A stretch of 64,000 nucleotides of DNA. Origin: a virus. The position numbers and the translations under genes are program-made. Under the pieces are notes generated by a model, which saw only the letters and a list, made by a program, of their open reading frames with translations, searched no databases and was not told the DNA's origin. Within the stretch, counting starts at the first letter, position 1. The number at the start of each line of letters is the position of its first letter. The DNA lies in IMG/VR virus record IMGVR_UViG_3300044641_005853, positions 1 through 64,000 of that record, one strand, 5' to 3'. Below are positions 21,590 through 27,908 of the stretch, in pieces.

Positions 21590-21738
21590 TGAAAACTTCC
21601 TACTGGTTTCTTGCGATCATAGGCATTCTGATGTGGAATGGAATGATGATCAAACGTGATCAAGAGTTATTCAAGGCATATGATAAAGTCTGTGCCGAAC
21701 TGCCACAACCTCACCCCGATTGCCGTTACGCCAAATGA
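21589..21738 (+). CDS. Small N-terminally anchored protein, 49 aa
   Basis: TGATG junction. MKTSYWFLAIIGILMWNGMM is one membrane helix, or an uncleaved signal, followed by a basic soluble tail with two cysteines. Unknown. Confidence 0.55.
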   Translation: MKTSYWFLAIIGILMWNGMMIKRDQELFKAYDKVCAELPQPHPDCRYAK

Positions 21739-21947
21739 ACAAAGACGACATTAAAGAATTCATCAGAGCATTTATGGATTTCAGTAAACATGCCGAAGTT
21801 CAAGAAATGTATCATAATGCCAAGCAAGAATATCTGAGTTATGAACTGCGTAAGAAAGAGTCTAAAATGATCATTGAAAGTGAAATTGAACAAAAAGCAG
21901 CGGAGTTAGAGGTGACGGTTGATTATTATATGGAAGAGTTCATGTGA
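21735..21947 (+). CDS. Hypothetical helical protein, 70 aa
   Basis: ATGA overlap (ATG 21735). Strongly helical and charged (KKESKMIIESEIEQKAAELE). Unknown. Confidence 0.6.
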   Translation: MNKDDIKEFIRAFMDFSKHAEVQEMYHNAKQEYLSYELRKKESKMIIESEIEQKAAELEVTVDYYMEEFM

Positions 21948-22117
21948 TGAATGATCAGACCAAACTGATTTTTGCACTGATGCAGATTGATAATCTTACC
22001 TCTCTGATTGAGGGTAATGAATATCAATCTTTTCTGTATTCACACCTGATTTCAATGCAAGTTGAACTTCAACGTCAATTGACAAATCTTACACATTCGA
22101 CTACAATTAAGAAGTAA
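21947..22117 (+). CDS. Hypothetical helical protein, 56 aa
   Basis: TGATG junction. Amphipathic helix pattern (LIFALMQIDNLTSLIEGNEY), ending in a basic T-I-K-K. Unknown. Confidence 0.55.
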   Translation: MNDQTKLIFALMQIDNLTSLIEGNEYQSFLYSHLISMQVELQRQLTNLTHSTTIKK

Positions 22118-22130
22118 TTTAAAACAGAAA

Positions 22131-22361
22131 ATGAAGTATCTTTACATCGTTAACTACTGGGTTCCGTTTCCCTCTTCGGAATATGGTGGCACAATCAGTT
22201 TAATTGCAGAATCTGATATGGAAGCATTTGAGATTCTTTCCAAATCTGACGATTTTGACGATAGTTATACAGATCGCATCATGGAGCGTGTGGTGAATGC
22301 TTACAAGTTCGCTCTGGCAGATGAAGAGAAATCGCGTATTATTGATATCTTCATTACTTGA
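22131..22361 (+). CDS. Conserved-type small cyanophage protein, 76 aa
   Basis: MKYLYIVNYWVPFPSSEYGG then AESDMEAFEILS: a strand followed by a helix typical of small phage proteins that carry an E-x-x-A-x-x-I-L motif. No function known. Confidence 0.6.
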   Translation: MKYLYIVNYWVPFPSSEYGGTISLIAESDMEAFEILSKSDDFDDSYTDRIMERVVNAYKFALADEEKSRIIDIFIT

Positions 22362-22364
22362 TAT

Positions 22365-22607
22365 ATGAAATACGAACCGCAAGTCAACGATTATGTAAAA
22401 TGGAACAACGGCAAAGGCGTTGAAGGGTGGGTCTATTTTAAGGATAAAGAATATATTACAATTGAAACTTCCGTATGGCAAAAGGACGATGAGAACTATG
22501 CCTGCTGTTCACTTCATCGAAATGATCGTGTTCTAGTTTTGTGTTATAGAGATCAATGGAATGAACTTAAGTGTATAAAGACAAGGGAATCCATTTATGA
22601 AACCTAA
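22365..22607 (+). CDS. Hypothetical beta-rich protein, 80 aa
   Basis: PQVNDYVKWNNGKGVEGWVY then EYITIETSVW and CCSLHRNDRVLVLCY suggest a small SH3-like barrel. Overlaps the next gene by 11 nt. Confidence 0.6.
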   Translation: MKYEPQVNDYVKWNNGKGVEGWVYFKDKEYITIETSVWQKDDENYACCSLHRNDRVLVLCYRDQWNELKCIKTRESIYET

Positions 22608-22869
22608 AAATTCATGGCGGTGGTGGGCAAAGGCACTAGGTGAAAAAGCGTCTAAATGTGACAAAGAATCAGATAGAGTTGCAATCATTCGCACTGTGAT
22701 CTTCGCAACTTATCTGATTACAAACTGTTTCATTGTTGCTGGTGTCATACGGCATTGGAACAAACAAACTCAAATTGAAATTTTTATTGAATCACCTTAT
22801 GAAGTACCAGGTCATCTACAACAAAAACAAGAAGAAATCCGTATCCAAACAAGTGGCAACGTTTTATAA
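22597..22869 (+). CDS. One-TM hypothetical protein, 90 aa
   Basis: Basic N-terminus (KNSWRWWAKALGEKASK), then a transmembrane helix TYLITNCFIVAGVI at about residues 45-60 and a soluble tail. Inner-membrane location likely. Confidence 0.55.
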   Translation: MKPKNSWRWWAKALGEKASKCDKESDRVAIIRTVIFATYLITNCFIVAGVIRHWNKQTQIEIFIESPYEVPGHLQQKQEEIRIQTSGNVL

Positions 22870-22954
22870 TCTTGAAGACGCAATCTTTTGGGAGAGGCAA
22901 ATGAAGGAAAGTGGTTGCCTAGATATTGAAGTTGTACCATTGTTCTCATCATGA
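22853..22954 (+). CDS. Small protein, 33 aa (GTG start)
   Basis: From GTG 22853 the frame reads ATFYNLEDAIFWERQMKESG and ends VVPLFSS. F-Y-N-L-E-D-A-x-F-W-E is a pattern I recall in short cyanophage proteins. It may start further upstream in the same frame. Overlaps both neighbours. Confidence 0.5.
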   Translation: MATFYNLEDAIFWERQMKESGCLDIEVVPLFSS

Positions 22955-23211
22955 CTTCACAGAATTCAAATGAAATGCCCTCCTTGCCCGAACAAGGACT
23001 TAATCTTTCAAAGGCAGTTTTTGATATTATTCAAGAAACGATTAAGGGAAACGATCTACTAGTTGACGATTTTGAAAAGCAAAGACGTTATGATATTTGT
23101 CAGGTATGCGAATACTTCTTTGAACCACAGTCCAGGTGTAAGAAATGTGGTTGTTTTATGAAGAAGAAAGTTGAGTTCACCGCATCCAAATGCCCAGTTA
23201 ATAAGTGGTGA
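22951..23211 (+). CDS. Zinc-ribbon-like cyanophage protein, 86 aa
   Basis: C-terminal half has CQVCEYF then CKKCGCFMKKKVEFTASKCP: four or more cysteines in C-x-x-C pairs with a basic tail ending NKW, like the DUF6171-type small phage zinc proteins. The N-terminal half is helical. In T4-like cyanophages such genes lie in early regions; role unknown. A late-type box follows its stop. Confidence 0.65.
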   Translation: MTSQNSNEMPSLPEQGLNLSKAVFDIIQETIKGNDLLVDDFEKQRRYDICQVCEYFFEPQSRCKKCGCFMKKKVEFTASKCPVNKW

Positions 23212-23213
23212 AG

Positions 23214-23221
23214 AATAAATA
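23214..23221 (+). promoter_or_regulatory. Late promoter AATAAATA before a capsid-targeting-like gene
   Basis: AATAAATA 15 nt before ATG 23237. Same arrangement as 8042-8049, the only other gene here with a similar N-terminus. Confidence 0.5.
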
Positions 23222-23236
23222 AAAATAAAATTCAAA

Positions 23237-23668
23237 ATGAAAACGTTTCAAGAGTTTCAAGAGAGTTATCGTGATCCCTCTGCCAGAGGTGGATTCGATC
23301 CAAGATTCGATCGTAAAGGAAAACCAGACCTAGGACGCGGACCAAATCGATGGACAATTCCAGATCGCTCACCAACTCTTGGAATGGACAAAATGGCAAG
23401 AACACAATATAATGCAAAAAAATCTAGCACACCAGCAGTAAATGTAGGAGAAGCAAAAGGTGACGGTGCATCGCCTTATGAAGTCTACAAACCAAAACCA
23501 ACACCAACCAATACTACACCACCACCTGCCGACTTCAGAGATAAGTATCTTCCAAAGCAAACCAAACAGGCACAGTTAGTTCCACCAAAAACAAATGCTC
23601 CCGTTGATCTCAGAGGTCCTGGTGAAAAGTTACGTGCTCTTCAAATCTTAAGAAAGCAACAAGGTTAG
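23237..23668 (+). CDS. Proline-rich protein with T4-like capsid-targeting N-terminus
   Basis: 143 residues starting MKTFQEFQESYRDPS, very close to the T4 capsid-targeting consensus MKTYQEFIAEA; the expected I/L-x-E cleavage triad is F-Q-E here, so cleavage is less certain. The rest is disordered, basic and proline-rich (KPKPTPTNTTPPPADF). Candidate internal head protein. Its stop overlaps, tail to tail, the stop of the minus-strand endonuclease by 4 nt. Confidence 0.5.
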   Translation: MKTFQEFQESYRDPSARGGFDPRFDRKGKPDLGRGPNRWTIPDRSPTLGMDKMARTQYNAKKSSTPAVNVGEAKGDGASPYEVYKPKPTPTNTTPPPADFRDKYLPKQTKQAQLVPPKTNAPVDLRGPGEKLRALQILRKQQG

Positions 23669-24411
23669 TTGCGAACATAGAACCACCAATATCCTTTCCA
23701 AGTATATTTTCCAGGATTCTTTAAACTTCTAAGAATTCCTTGCTTATCTGTTGCCTTATATTCTCTCAATGCGGCACTTATACTCTCATACCGAACTTCA
23801 ATCTGTTCGGTTTTTTTATTGACTCCAAATACTGCTCTTTTCTGATCTTTCTCTTCTATAATTTGCCACTTATGTCCATATGCAGTTCTACCTGTACGTG
23901 CGGCAAGTATAATGTTTGAATTGTTAATTGATTTACCAGTGACTTGTTCTGCTGCTACTCTTGCACTTTCATAGTCGGTACAGATTCCAGTCTTTAGATT
24001 CTTACCACGTATCTTAAATCCAAAGTGTTTACCATTCCCACGATTCTCTTCATTCCATTGAATTAGGTGTGGTGATGTTTTATATGAGCGTGGTTTCTTT
24101 TCCTCTTGTTTTATCTCTTTAACTTCAACTGGTTTTATTATTGTTTCAATTACATTGTATTCTGGTTGATACTTCTCTATCCAATAGTTTGTTTTATTAT
24201 AGAATTCAGATTCATCACATTCATCTAGTTCTCTGATCATAAAGTTGTGTATACCATACTCTCTGAATGCTTTATGTAATGGTTCAGAGGACATTCTTTT
24301 AGATTTCTCTATGTGTTGTACCCATTCCTTGTTCATTGCAAGTGTGGTGTTTCCTATGTACTTGTGTTCATTCTGTTTGTTGAGAATAAGGTAGATAATT
24401 CCTCTTTTCAT
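23665..24411 (-). CDS. GIY-YIG homing endonuclease, minus strand, 248 aa
   Basis: The only gene I support on the minus strand. N-terminal GIY-YIG domain: RGIIYLILN, EHKYIGNTTLAMNKEWVQHI, FREYGIHNF, and the conserved Glu in DESEFYNKTNYWIEKY followed by QPEYNV. Two C-terminal NUMOD-like repeats: FGFKIRGKNLKTGIC to AYGHKWQII, and AVFGVNKKTEQIEVRY to WKGYWWFY. Its upstream side faces the tandem repeat array; a possible minus-strand -10 (TATAAT) lies about 25 nt before the start. No nested inverted repeat like the other two endonucleases. Confidence 0.8.
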   Translation of the reverse strand: MKRGIIYLILNKQNEHKYIGNTTLAMNKEWVQHIEKSKRMSSEPLHKAFREYGIHNFMIRELDECDESEFYNKTNYWIEKYQPEYNVIETIIKPVEVKEIKQEEKKPRSYKTSPHLIQWNEENRGNGKHFGFKIRGKNLKTGICTDYESARVAAEQVTGKSINNSNIILAARTGRTAYGHKWQIIEEKDQKRAVFGVNKKTEQIEVRYESISAALREYKATDKQGILRSLKNPGKYTWKGYWWFYVRN

Positions 24412-24570
24412 GGTGTATTGTATAGTGTTGTAATTATATGTATTGCATGGTATGGTGAATATATTTTATGGTATGAGATATTTGAAGGTTTATGTTACTG
24501 GCGATACTTTTAGGGTATTATTGGTAGAAATACTTAATTGTTTTGTATAATGGTAGTGTTATATAATTAT

Positions 24571-24794
24571 AAATGTCTTTTAATATTCTTTAATACTTAT
24601 AAATGCCTTCATGTCTTTATAAATGCTCTTTAATACTCATAAATGCTCTTTAATACTCATAAATGCCTTCTAGTGCTCTTTAATACTCATAAATGCCTTC
24701 TAGTGCTCTTTAATACTCATAAATGCCTTCTAGTGCTCTTTAATACTCATAAATGCCTTCTAGTGCTCTTTAATACTCATAAATGCCTTCTAGT
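24571..24794 (+). repeat. Tandem repeat array, 30-bp unit
   Basis: Four perfect 30-bp units (24661-24780), each starting AAATGCCTTCTAGTGCTC and ending TTTAATACTCAT, plus 14 bases of a fifth. Two 20-bp short units precede (24621-24660), then degenerate 20- and 30-bp units (24571-24620). The leftmost units carry TATAAATG, one base from a late promoter box; the regular units carry CATAAATG. There are no unique spacers, so it is not a CRISPR. The stretch 24412-25073 otherwise holds no gene I can support. Confidence 0.85.
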
Positions 24795-24858
24795 CTTGTG
24801 GACTTAGCTTGCGTACCATAAGACGCGCATTTTGTCAACCCCACGCCGCGAAATTGTC

Positions 24859-25093
24859 ACGAGATCCCCATGAGACCGCCACGAGATCTGCACGAGACTC
24901 ATAAGATATTGTAATACTACGAGATCTGCACGAGATGTGTACGTATCGTAACATTTTAAGCATTATATGCATATATAACAGTATTATTATCTTGTACGAG
25001 ATCTGGGCGAGCATTATGGGCTTGCACTCTCTACGAGATCATGCTACAATAAACAAGCGTTCATCAAACTACTATGTACGACGATTACGAGAT
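24859..25093 (+). repeat. ACGAGAT motif cluster, left
   Basis: Exact ACGAGAT at 24859, 24881, 24919, 24930, 24996, 25033 and 25087, with near matches ACGAGAC and GCGAGAT between and after. Most read ACGAGATC, often ACGAGATCTG. The copy at 25033 lies in the middle of a promoter spacer. Confidence 0.75.
25022..25050 (+). promoter_or_regulatory. Sigma70-type promoter with ACGAGAT in spacer
   Basis: TTGCAC (25022-25027), 17-nt spacer containing ACGAGAT (25033-25039), TACAAT (25045-25050). ATG 25074 follows 23 nt later. Confidence 0.7.
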
Positions 25094-25229
25094 CGATTTC
25101 CATAGCAACGATTACAGTCTCGATGAAGATACGTACTACGAGAATCATACGCGAGATCTGCAAGAAGACGACGATTATGCACGAGACGGGCAGGACTACG
25201 AGAGTCTTGCATATCGCCACTATGCATGA
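25074..25229 (+). CDS. Acidic tyrosine-rich protein, 51 aa
   Basis: MYDDYEIDFHSNDYSLDED and similar D/Y/E-rich text throughout: strongly acidic, likely disordered or DNA-mimic-like in composition, though length argues for caution. Codons read through ACGAGAT and GCGAGATC motifs. The next promoter (25207-25235) starts inside its 3' end. Confidence 0.6.
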   Translation: MYDDYEIDFHSNDYSLDEDTYYENHTRDLQEDDDYARDGQDYESLAYRHYA

Positions 25230-25235
25230 TAGAAT
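25207..25235 (+). promoter_or_regulatory. Sigma70-type promoter
   Basis: TTGCAT (25207-25212), 17-nt spacer, TAGAAT (25230-25235). ATG 25260 lies 24 nt downstream. Located within the last codons of the preceding gene. Confidence 0.65.
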
Positions 25236-25259
25236 ACTCACACAACGCACAGGATACTC

Positions 25260-25409
25260 ATGATCGCACAGAAACGCAGGGTTCAGGTCACGCTATACGT
25301 TGAGTGTTATGATGATCTAGATCTAGAAGATCTCAATTGGAGAGAGATTCTAGATCTACAGGGTGATGAAGAAGTCCATGCTAGCATTAAAGATCTAGAT
25401 CCGTGGTGA
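25260..25409 (+). CDS. Hypothetical acidic protein, 49 aa
   Basis: MIAQKRRVQVTLYVECYDDL, then leucine/aspartate repeats ending KDLDPW. The DNA is crowded with GATC, CTAGATC and AGATCT. Probably a small alpha/beta protein; unknown function. Confidence 0.6.
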   Translation: MIAQKRRVQVTLYVECYDDLDLEDLNWREILDLQGDEEVHASIKDLDPW

Positions 25410-25412
25410 GTC

Positions 25413-25503
25413 TTGTGCCAGTTCTCATAGTGTCACAATCATTATAGAATACTATAACGATATAACAGTAGCGTTATATGTGACACTATGAGAACTGGCA
25501 CAA
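25413..25503 (+). repeat. 25-bp perfect inverted repeat (large stem-loop)
   Basis: The left arm 25413-25437 and the right arm 25479-25503 are exact complements over 25 bp. Nested inside is a 7-bp stem TATAACG (25453-25459)/CGTTATA (25472-25478). The right arm contains AACTGGCACA. A 15-nt bulge (25438-25452) lies only on the left side. It follows the stop at 25409 by 3 nt and precedes the promoter for 25563, so it may end one transcript, or be an inverted copy of a module end. Confidence 0.85.
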
Positions 25504-25562
25504 TGTTGCCTTGAAGCACCCCGAATCGGGTTTATGTTGGATTCGTTCAACACCAAACCCCA

Positions 25563-25766
25563 ATGATTTTCCTCACTGTTGCTGATCACGGTTGTGTGTA
25601 TACTCTCTCCCAAGAAGACGGGAATGAGTTATATTATGCTCCCATTTATGCCAATGGGAATATTAATCTAGAAGAGTTTGCTCCTGTAGATCTTGCTGGT
25701 GTAGATATGGATCAAATGGAGTTGTTTGATATCCGCAATCGCCTTGTGCAAATGTGCCAGGTGTGA
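25563..25766 (+). CDS. Hypothetical protein, 67 aa
   Basis: MIFLTVADHGCVYTLSQEDG then YYAPIYANGNINLEEFAPVD: a small beta-rich protein with a helical tail. A possible promoter is TTGAAG (25511) with TATGTT (25533), 16-nt spacing. First of the GC-richer single-gene cassettes. Confidence 0.65.
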   Translation: MIFLTVADHGCVYTLSQEDGNELYYAPIYANGNINLEEFAPVDLAGVDMDQMELFDIRNRLVQMCQV

Positions 25767-25812
25767 AACTGGCACACACCCCCTTGCGCTTCTGGTGCTG
25801 GGGGGTTATATT
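25767..25812 (+). promoter_or_regulatory. Hairpin-promoter module with -35 in loop
   Basis: AACTGGCACA (25767-25776); stem CCCCC (25779-25783)/GGGGG (25800-25804); -35 TTGCGC (25784-25789) is the first part of the loop; 17-nt spacer; -10 TATATT (25807-25812). Class-C leader TTTGTTCCTGAAACAC follows to ATG 25839. Confidence 0.7.
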
Positions 25813-25838
25813 ACATTTGTTCCTGAAACACAAACCCC

Positions 25839-26036
25839 ATGGAAACTCTCAATCAAGAAATTCAGGAAACATTTGATCAGATTCTAACACAAATTGCCCA
25901 GAAAACTCTGAGCATTAATACACTTGAAACTCGAAACATGGACAACCTTGATTTTCATGAGGTTGCAGTGTGGCAAATTCAAGACGCTTTGCGGGCAGCA
26001 TTCGTTGCTGGATTAGAAGTTGGAGTGACACTCTGA
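25839..26036 (+). CDS. Hypothetical helical protein, 65 aa
   Basis: Almost all helix (METLNQEIQETFDQILTQIA; VWQIQDALRAAFVAGLEVG). Single-gene cassette. Unknown function. Confidence 0.65.
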   Translation: METLNQEIQETFDQILTQIAQKTLSINTLETRNMDNLDFHEVAVWQIQDALRAAFVAGLEVGVTL

Positions 26037-26037
26037 G

Positions 26038-26083
26038 AACTGGCACACACCCCCTAGACACCTGCCTCAAACCCTGCTACATT
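26038..26083 (+). promoter_or_regulatory. AACTGGCACA motif and promoter
   Basis: AACTGGCACA (26038-26047), -35 TAGACA (26055-26060), 17-nt spacer, -10 TACATT (26078-26083), class-C leader ACATTTGTTCCTGAAACACC. CCCCC precedes the -35 but the matching G-run is missing, so no hairpin forms. Confidence 0.7.
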
Positions 26084-26105
26084 ACATTTGTTCCTGAAAC
26101 ACCCC

Positions 26106-26276
26106 ATGAACTACTACAACACTCGGATTGTTGAGCGCCATGAGCACCGCACGGAACTGATGAACTCTCAGGCAGAGTTTGCTGATTTCTGCATGTCCCT
26201 CACTTCTATTATGGATGAGACTGCCATGGCATGGTATGCGGATATGAAACGTGCCAACATCTGCTATGATGTGTGA
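26106..26276 (+). CDS. Hypothetical protein, 56 aa
   Basis: ATG 26106 after the class-C leader; in-frame upstream codons are leader. MNYYNTRIVERHEHRTELMN, helical, ends ANICYDV. Unknown. Confidence 0.65.
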   Translation: MNYYNTRIVERHEHRTELMNSQAEFADFCMSLTSIMDETAMAWYADMKRANICYDV

Positions 26277-26285
26277 CACCTTCTG

Positions 26286-26330
26286 AACTGGACCACGGGG
26301 GTTGACAAGGACCCCCAACCCTGCTACATT
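26286..26330 (+). promoter_or_regulatory. Hairpin-promoter module with consensus -35 in loop
   Basis: AACTGGACCA (26286-26295); stem GGGGG (26297-26301)/CCCCC (26312-26316); the loop starts with TTGACA (26302-26307), the consensus -35; 17-nt spacer; -10 TACATT (26325-26330); class-C leader. Confidence 0.8.
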
Positions 26331-26355
26331 ACATTTGTTCTTGAGGGATCACCCC

Positions 26356-26826
26356 ATGCTCAAAGGCACCGAACTCGTTTCTAAAGTGACCACCATGCAG
26401 GCACAAGAACCGCCCGCCAAGATGTCTGACATCGTTCGGGAATGTGGTTATGAGATTGACGGCAAACTCAAGTATACTCAGTTCTATACTGAACTGCTGG
26501 ATGCAAAGGGTCTGCTGAACAAACCAGAACCCACAGAGATCTCCGAGGAGTATCAGGAAACCTACGATCGCCTCTGTGGTGATTATGGACAGGATGCTGT
26601 CAATGCTTTCCTGGACATCTGGGAAGAAAGCGATCTTCATGGGTTCGAAGATGCCTACCAAGGACGTTATGAGGATGGTGCAGACTTTGCAGAACAGTTT
26701 ACAACTGACTGCTACGGTTTGAATGTTCCTTCGTTCGTGGTGATTGATTGGCAGGCAACATGGGATCAGGGACTGTGTTATGATTACGAGTTCGTGAATG
26801 GATTCGTATTCGTGAACGCCTGGTAA
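26356..26826 (+). CDS. Cyanobacterial AbrB-like domain fused to ArdA-like antirestriction domain
   Basis: 156 residues. Residues 1-55 (MLKGTELVSKVTTM, KMSDIVRECGY, KYTQFYTELLDAKGLL) match the cyanobacterial AbrB-like regulator pattern: L-x-G-x-x-L-x-x-K-V, C-G-Y, F-Y-x-A-x-L-x-A-K-G. Residues 65-156 (YDRLCGDYGQDAVNAFLDIW, FEDAYQGRYEDGADFAEQF, WDQGLCYDYEFVNGFVFV) match ArdA. ArdA proteins are acidic DNA mimics that block type I restriction enzymes. The domain is highly acidic, as expected. The AbrB part could instead bind host promoters. Domain calls are by pattern. Confidence 0.7.
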   Translation: MLKGTELVSKVTTMQAQEPPAKMSDIVRECGYEIDGKLKYTQFYTELLDAKGLLNKPEPTEISEEYQETYDRLCGDYGQDAVNAFLDIWEESDLHGFEDAYQGRYEDGADFAEQFTTDCYGLNVPSFVVIDWQATWDQGLCYDYEFVNGFVFVNAW

Positions 26827-26828
26827 GC

Positions 26829-26955
26829 ACGAGATCGAGTGCGAGATGTGTACGAGATGCACACGTATCTTATACACATCTCTACGAGATATGCATAACA
26901 CATAGTATATCATATCACAACGAGATTGTCAATCACTTGACATCATCTACGAGAT
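26829..26955 (+). repeat. ACGAGAT motif cluster, right
   Basis: Exact ACGAGAT at 26829, 26852, 26884, 26920 and 26949, plus GCGAGAT at 26841. The last copy lies in the spacer of the tRNA promoter. Apart from the tRNA, terminator and hairpins listed, 26827-27504 shows no gene I can support. Confidence 0.75.
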
Positions 26956-26965
26956 ATCATATACT
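26937..26965 (+). promoter_or_regulatory. Consensus-like sigma70 promoter for tRNA-Leu
   Basis: TTGACA (26937-26942), 17-nt spacer with ACGAGAT (26949-26955), TATACT (26960-26965). The tRNA begins 8 nt later, so transcription starts almost at its 5' end. Confidence 0.8.
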
Positions 26966-26973
26966 ATACACAT

Positions 26974-27057
26974 GGGAGTATGGTGGAATCGGTAGACACA
27001 CCAGACTTAAAATCTGTTGGGAGCAATCCCGTGGGAGTTCAAGTCTCCCTACTCCTA
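26974..27057 (+). tRNA. trnL: tRNA-Leu (anticodon UAA)
   Basis: Acceptor GGGAGTA (26974-26980) pairs with TACTCCT (27050-27056) with one G-U pair; anticodon TAA at 27008-27010 in loop CTTAAAA. A long variable arm (GGGA-GCAA-TCCC) marks a class II tRNA. T arm GGGAG-TTCAAGT-CTCCC (27033-27049); discriminator A; CCA not encoded. The top pair of the anticodon stem is a C-T mismatch. UUA-decoding would help translate the AT-rich virion genes, which use TTA heavily. Confidence 0.92.
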
Positions 27058-27138
27058 TTGGGTGATTTGAGATTATCATCACCCATACACGCGAGAGATA
27101 GTTTATATTTCATATCTTATAGGTGAGTGGGTTCTGAA

Positions 27139-27166
27139 GGCAGGGAGTGGTGTCCCTGCCTTTTTT
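27139..27166 (+). terminator. Rho-independent terminator after tRNA-Leu
   Basis: Perfect 8-bp stem GGCAGGGA (27139-27146)/TCCCTGCC (27153-27160), 6-nt loop, then TTTTTT. A textbook terminator for the tRNA transcript. Confidence 0.9.
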
Positions 27167-27243
27167 CTTATGTGCAAGAATTGTGCTTCACCCCACTCAC
27201 CCCTTCCCGCACCATATGATGTGCGTATATTATACCTCACACA

Positions 27244-27270
27244 TACCCCTGCGGGGTATGCCTTCGGCAT
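27244..27270 (+). terminator. Two tandem short hairpins
   Basis: TACCCC-TGC-GGGGTA (27244-27258) abuts ATGCC-TTC-GGCAT (27258-27270), followed by CTCTTT. Possibly a second transcription or processing stop; T-tract is weak. Confidence 0.45.
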
Positions 27271-27423
27271 CTCTTTAAAGTATAATATTAATCTTTATAT
27301 TATTATCTTCAAACCTAACAAAGGTATTCTAGCAAGAAATTAACAACATGTCAAGCCCCTAAAACATTAGAAGACTTTATGAGTCTGATAAACACTCCTA
27401 ATGTTACGGAATGTTGCAGGGGG

Positions 27424-27452
27424 TTGATCTGGGGTGCTGGGGGTGCTATGTT
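27424..27452 (+). promoter_or_regulatory. Sigma70-type promoter
   Basis: TTGATC (27424-27429), 17-nt spacer, TATGTT (27447-27452), preceded by GGGGG as in the hairpin modules but without a matching C-run. Sets the start of the next gene at ATG 27505. Confidence 0.65.
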
Positions 27453-27504
27453 TGATTCGTGGTTGGGAACCGCTCTACATTCCCCCAACTGCCCCATTCT
27501 TGAC

Positions 27505-27840
27505 ATGAACCTCACCAAATCCTTCCCCCCTGCTGATGATCTGCTCGTGCAATTTCAGCAGGTTGACTATCAGAAACTCTACGCCGATGTGCGGAGTTTC
27601 GTTCTCACCGTGGCAGCATTTGTTGCTGTGGTTGCTACTATCCTCTGGAACAAGATTCAAACCATGCGATTCAAAACCCCCGAAATGATCACCCAATTCT
27701 TCTACCTGGGTGTGAACATGATTGGTGAACCTGGCGATGAAATCGTTGGGTTGAGTGTAGGCAACCGCTACGTTGGTTTGTATAGCAACGGCATCGCTTG
27801 GGGTGTGCTCAACGAGCAGGGTGCCCTGACCAATCAGTAA
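27505..27840 (+). CDS. One-TM hypothetical protein, 111 aa
   Basis: ATG 27505 is the first start after the promoter. A soluble N-terminus (MNLTKSFPPADDLLVQF) is followed by a transmembrane helix VLTVAAFVAVVATILW (about residues 37-52). A cytoplasmic or periplasmic beta-rich domain follows (IGEPGDEIVGLSVGNRYVGL). Unknown function. Confidence 0.6.
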   Translation: MNLTKSFPPADDLLVQFQQVDYQKLYADVRSFVLTVAAFVAVVATILWNKIQTMRFKTPEMITQFFYLGVNMIGEPGDEIVGLSVGNRYVGLYSNGIAWGVLNEQGALTNQ

Positions 27841-27890
27841 ACTGGCACACAGGGGGTTGCGTTGCTGCTGCCCCCATGCCAAACTACGTT
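27840..27890 (+). promoter_or_regulatory. Hairpin-promoter module with -35 in loop
   Basis: AACTGGCACA (27840-27849, overlapping the stop); stem GGGGG (27852-27856)/CCCCC (27871-27875); -35 TTGCTG (27862-27867) in the loop; 17-nt spacer; -10 TACGTT (27885-27890); class-C leader TTTGTTCCTGAAACAC. Confidence 0.65.
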
Positions 27891-27908
27891 TGTTCCTGAA
27901 ACACACCC

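Noticed and set aside
24571-24794. CRISPR-like direct repeats
   Set aside because: The 30-bp units are head-to-tail with no unique spacers and no cas genes nearby, so this is a tandem array.
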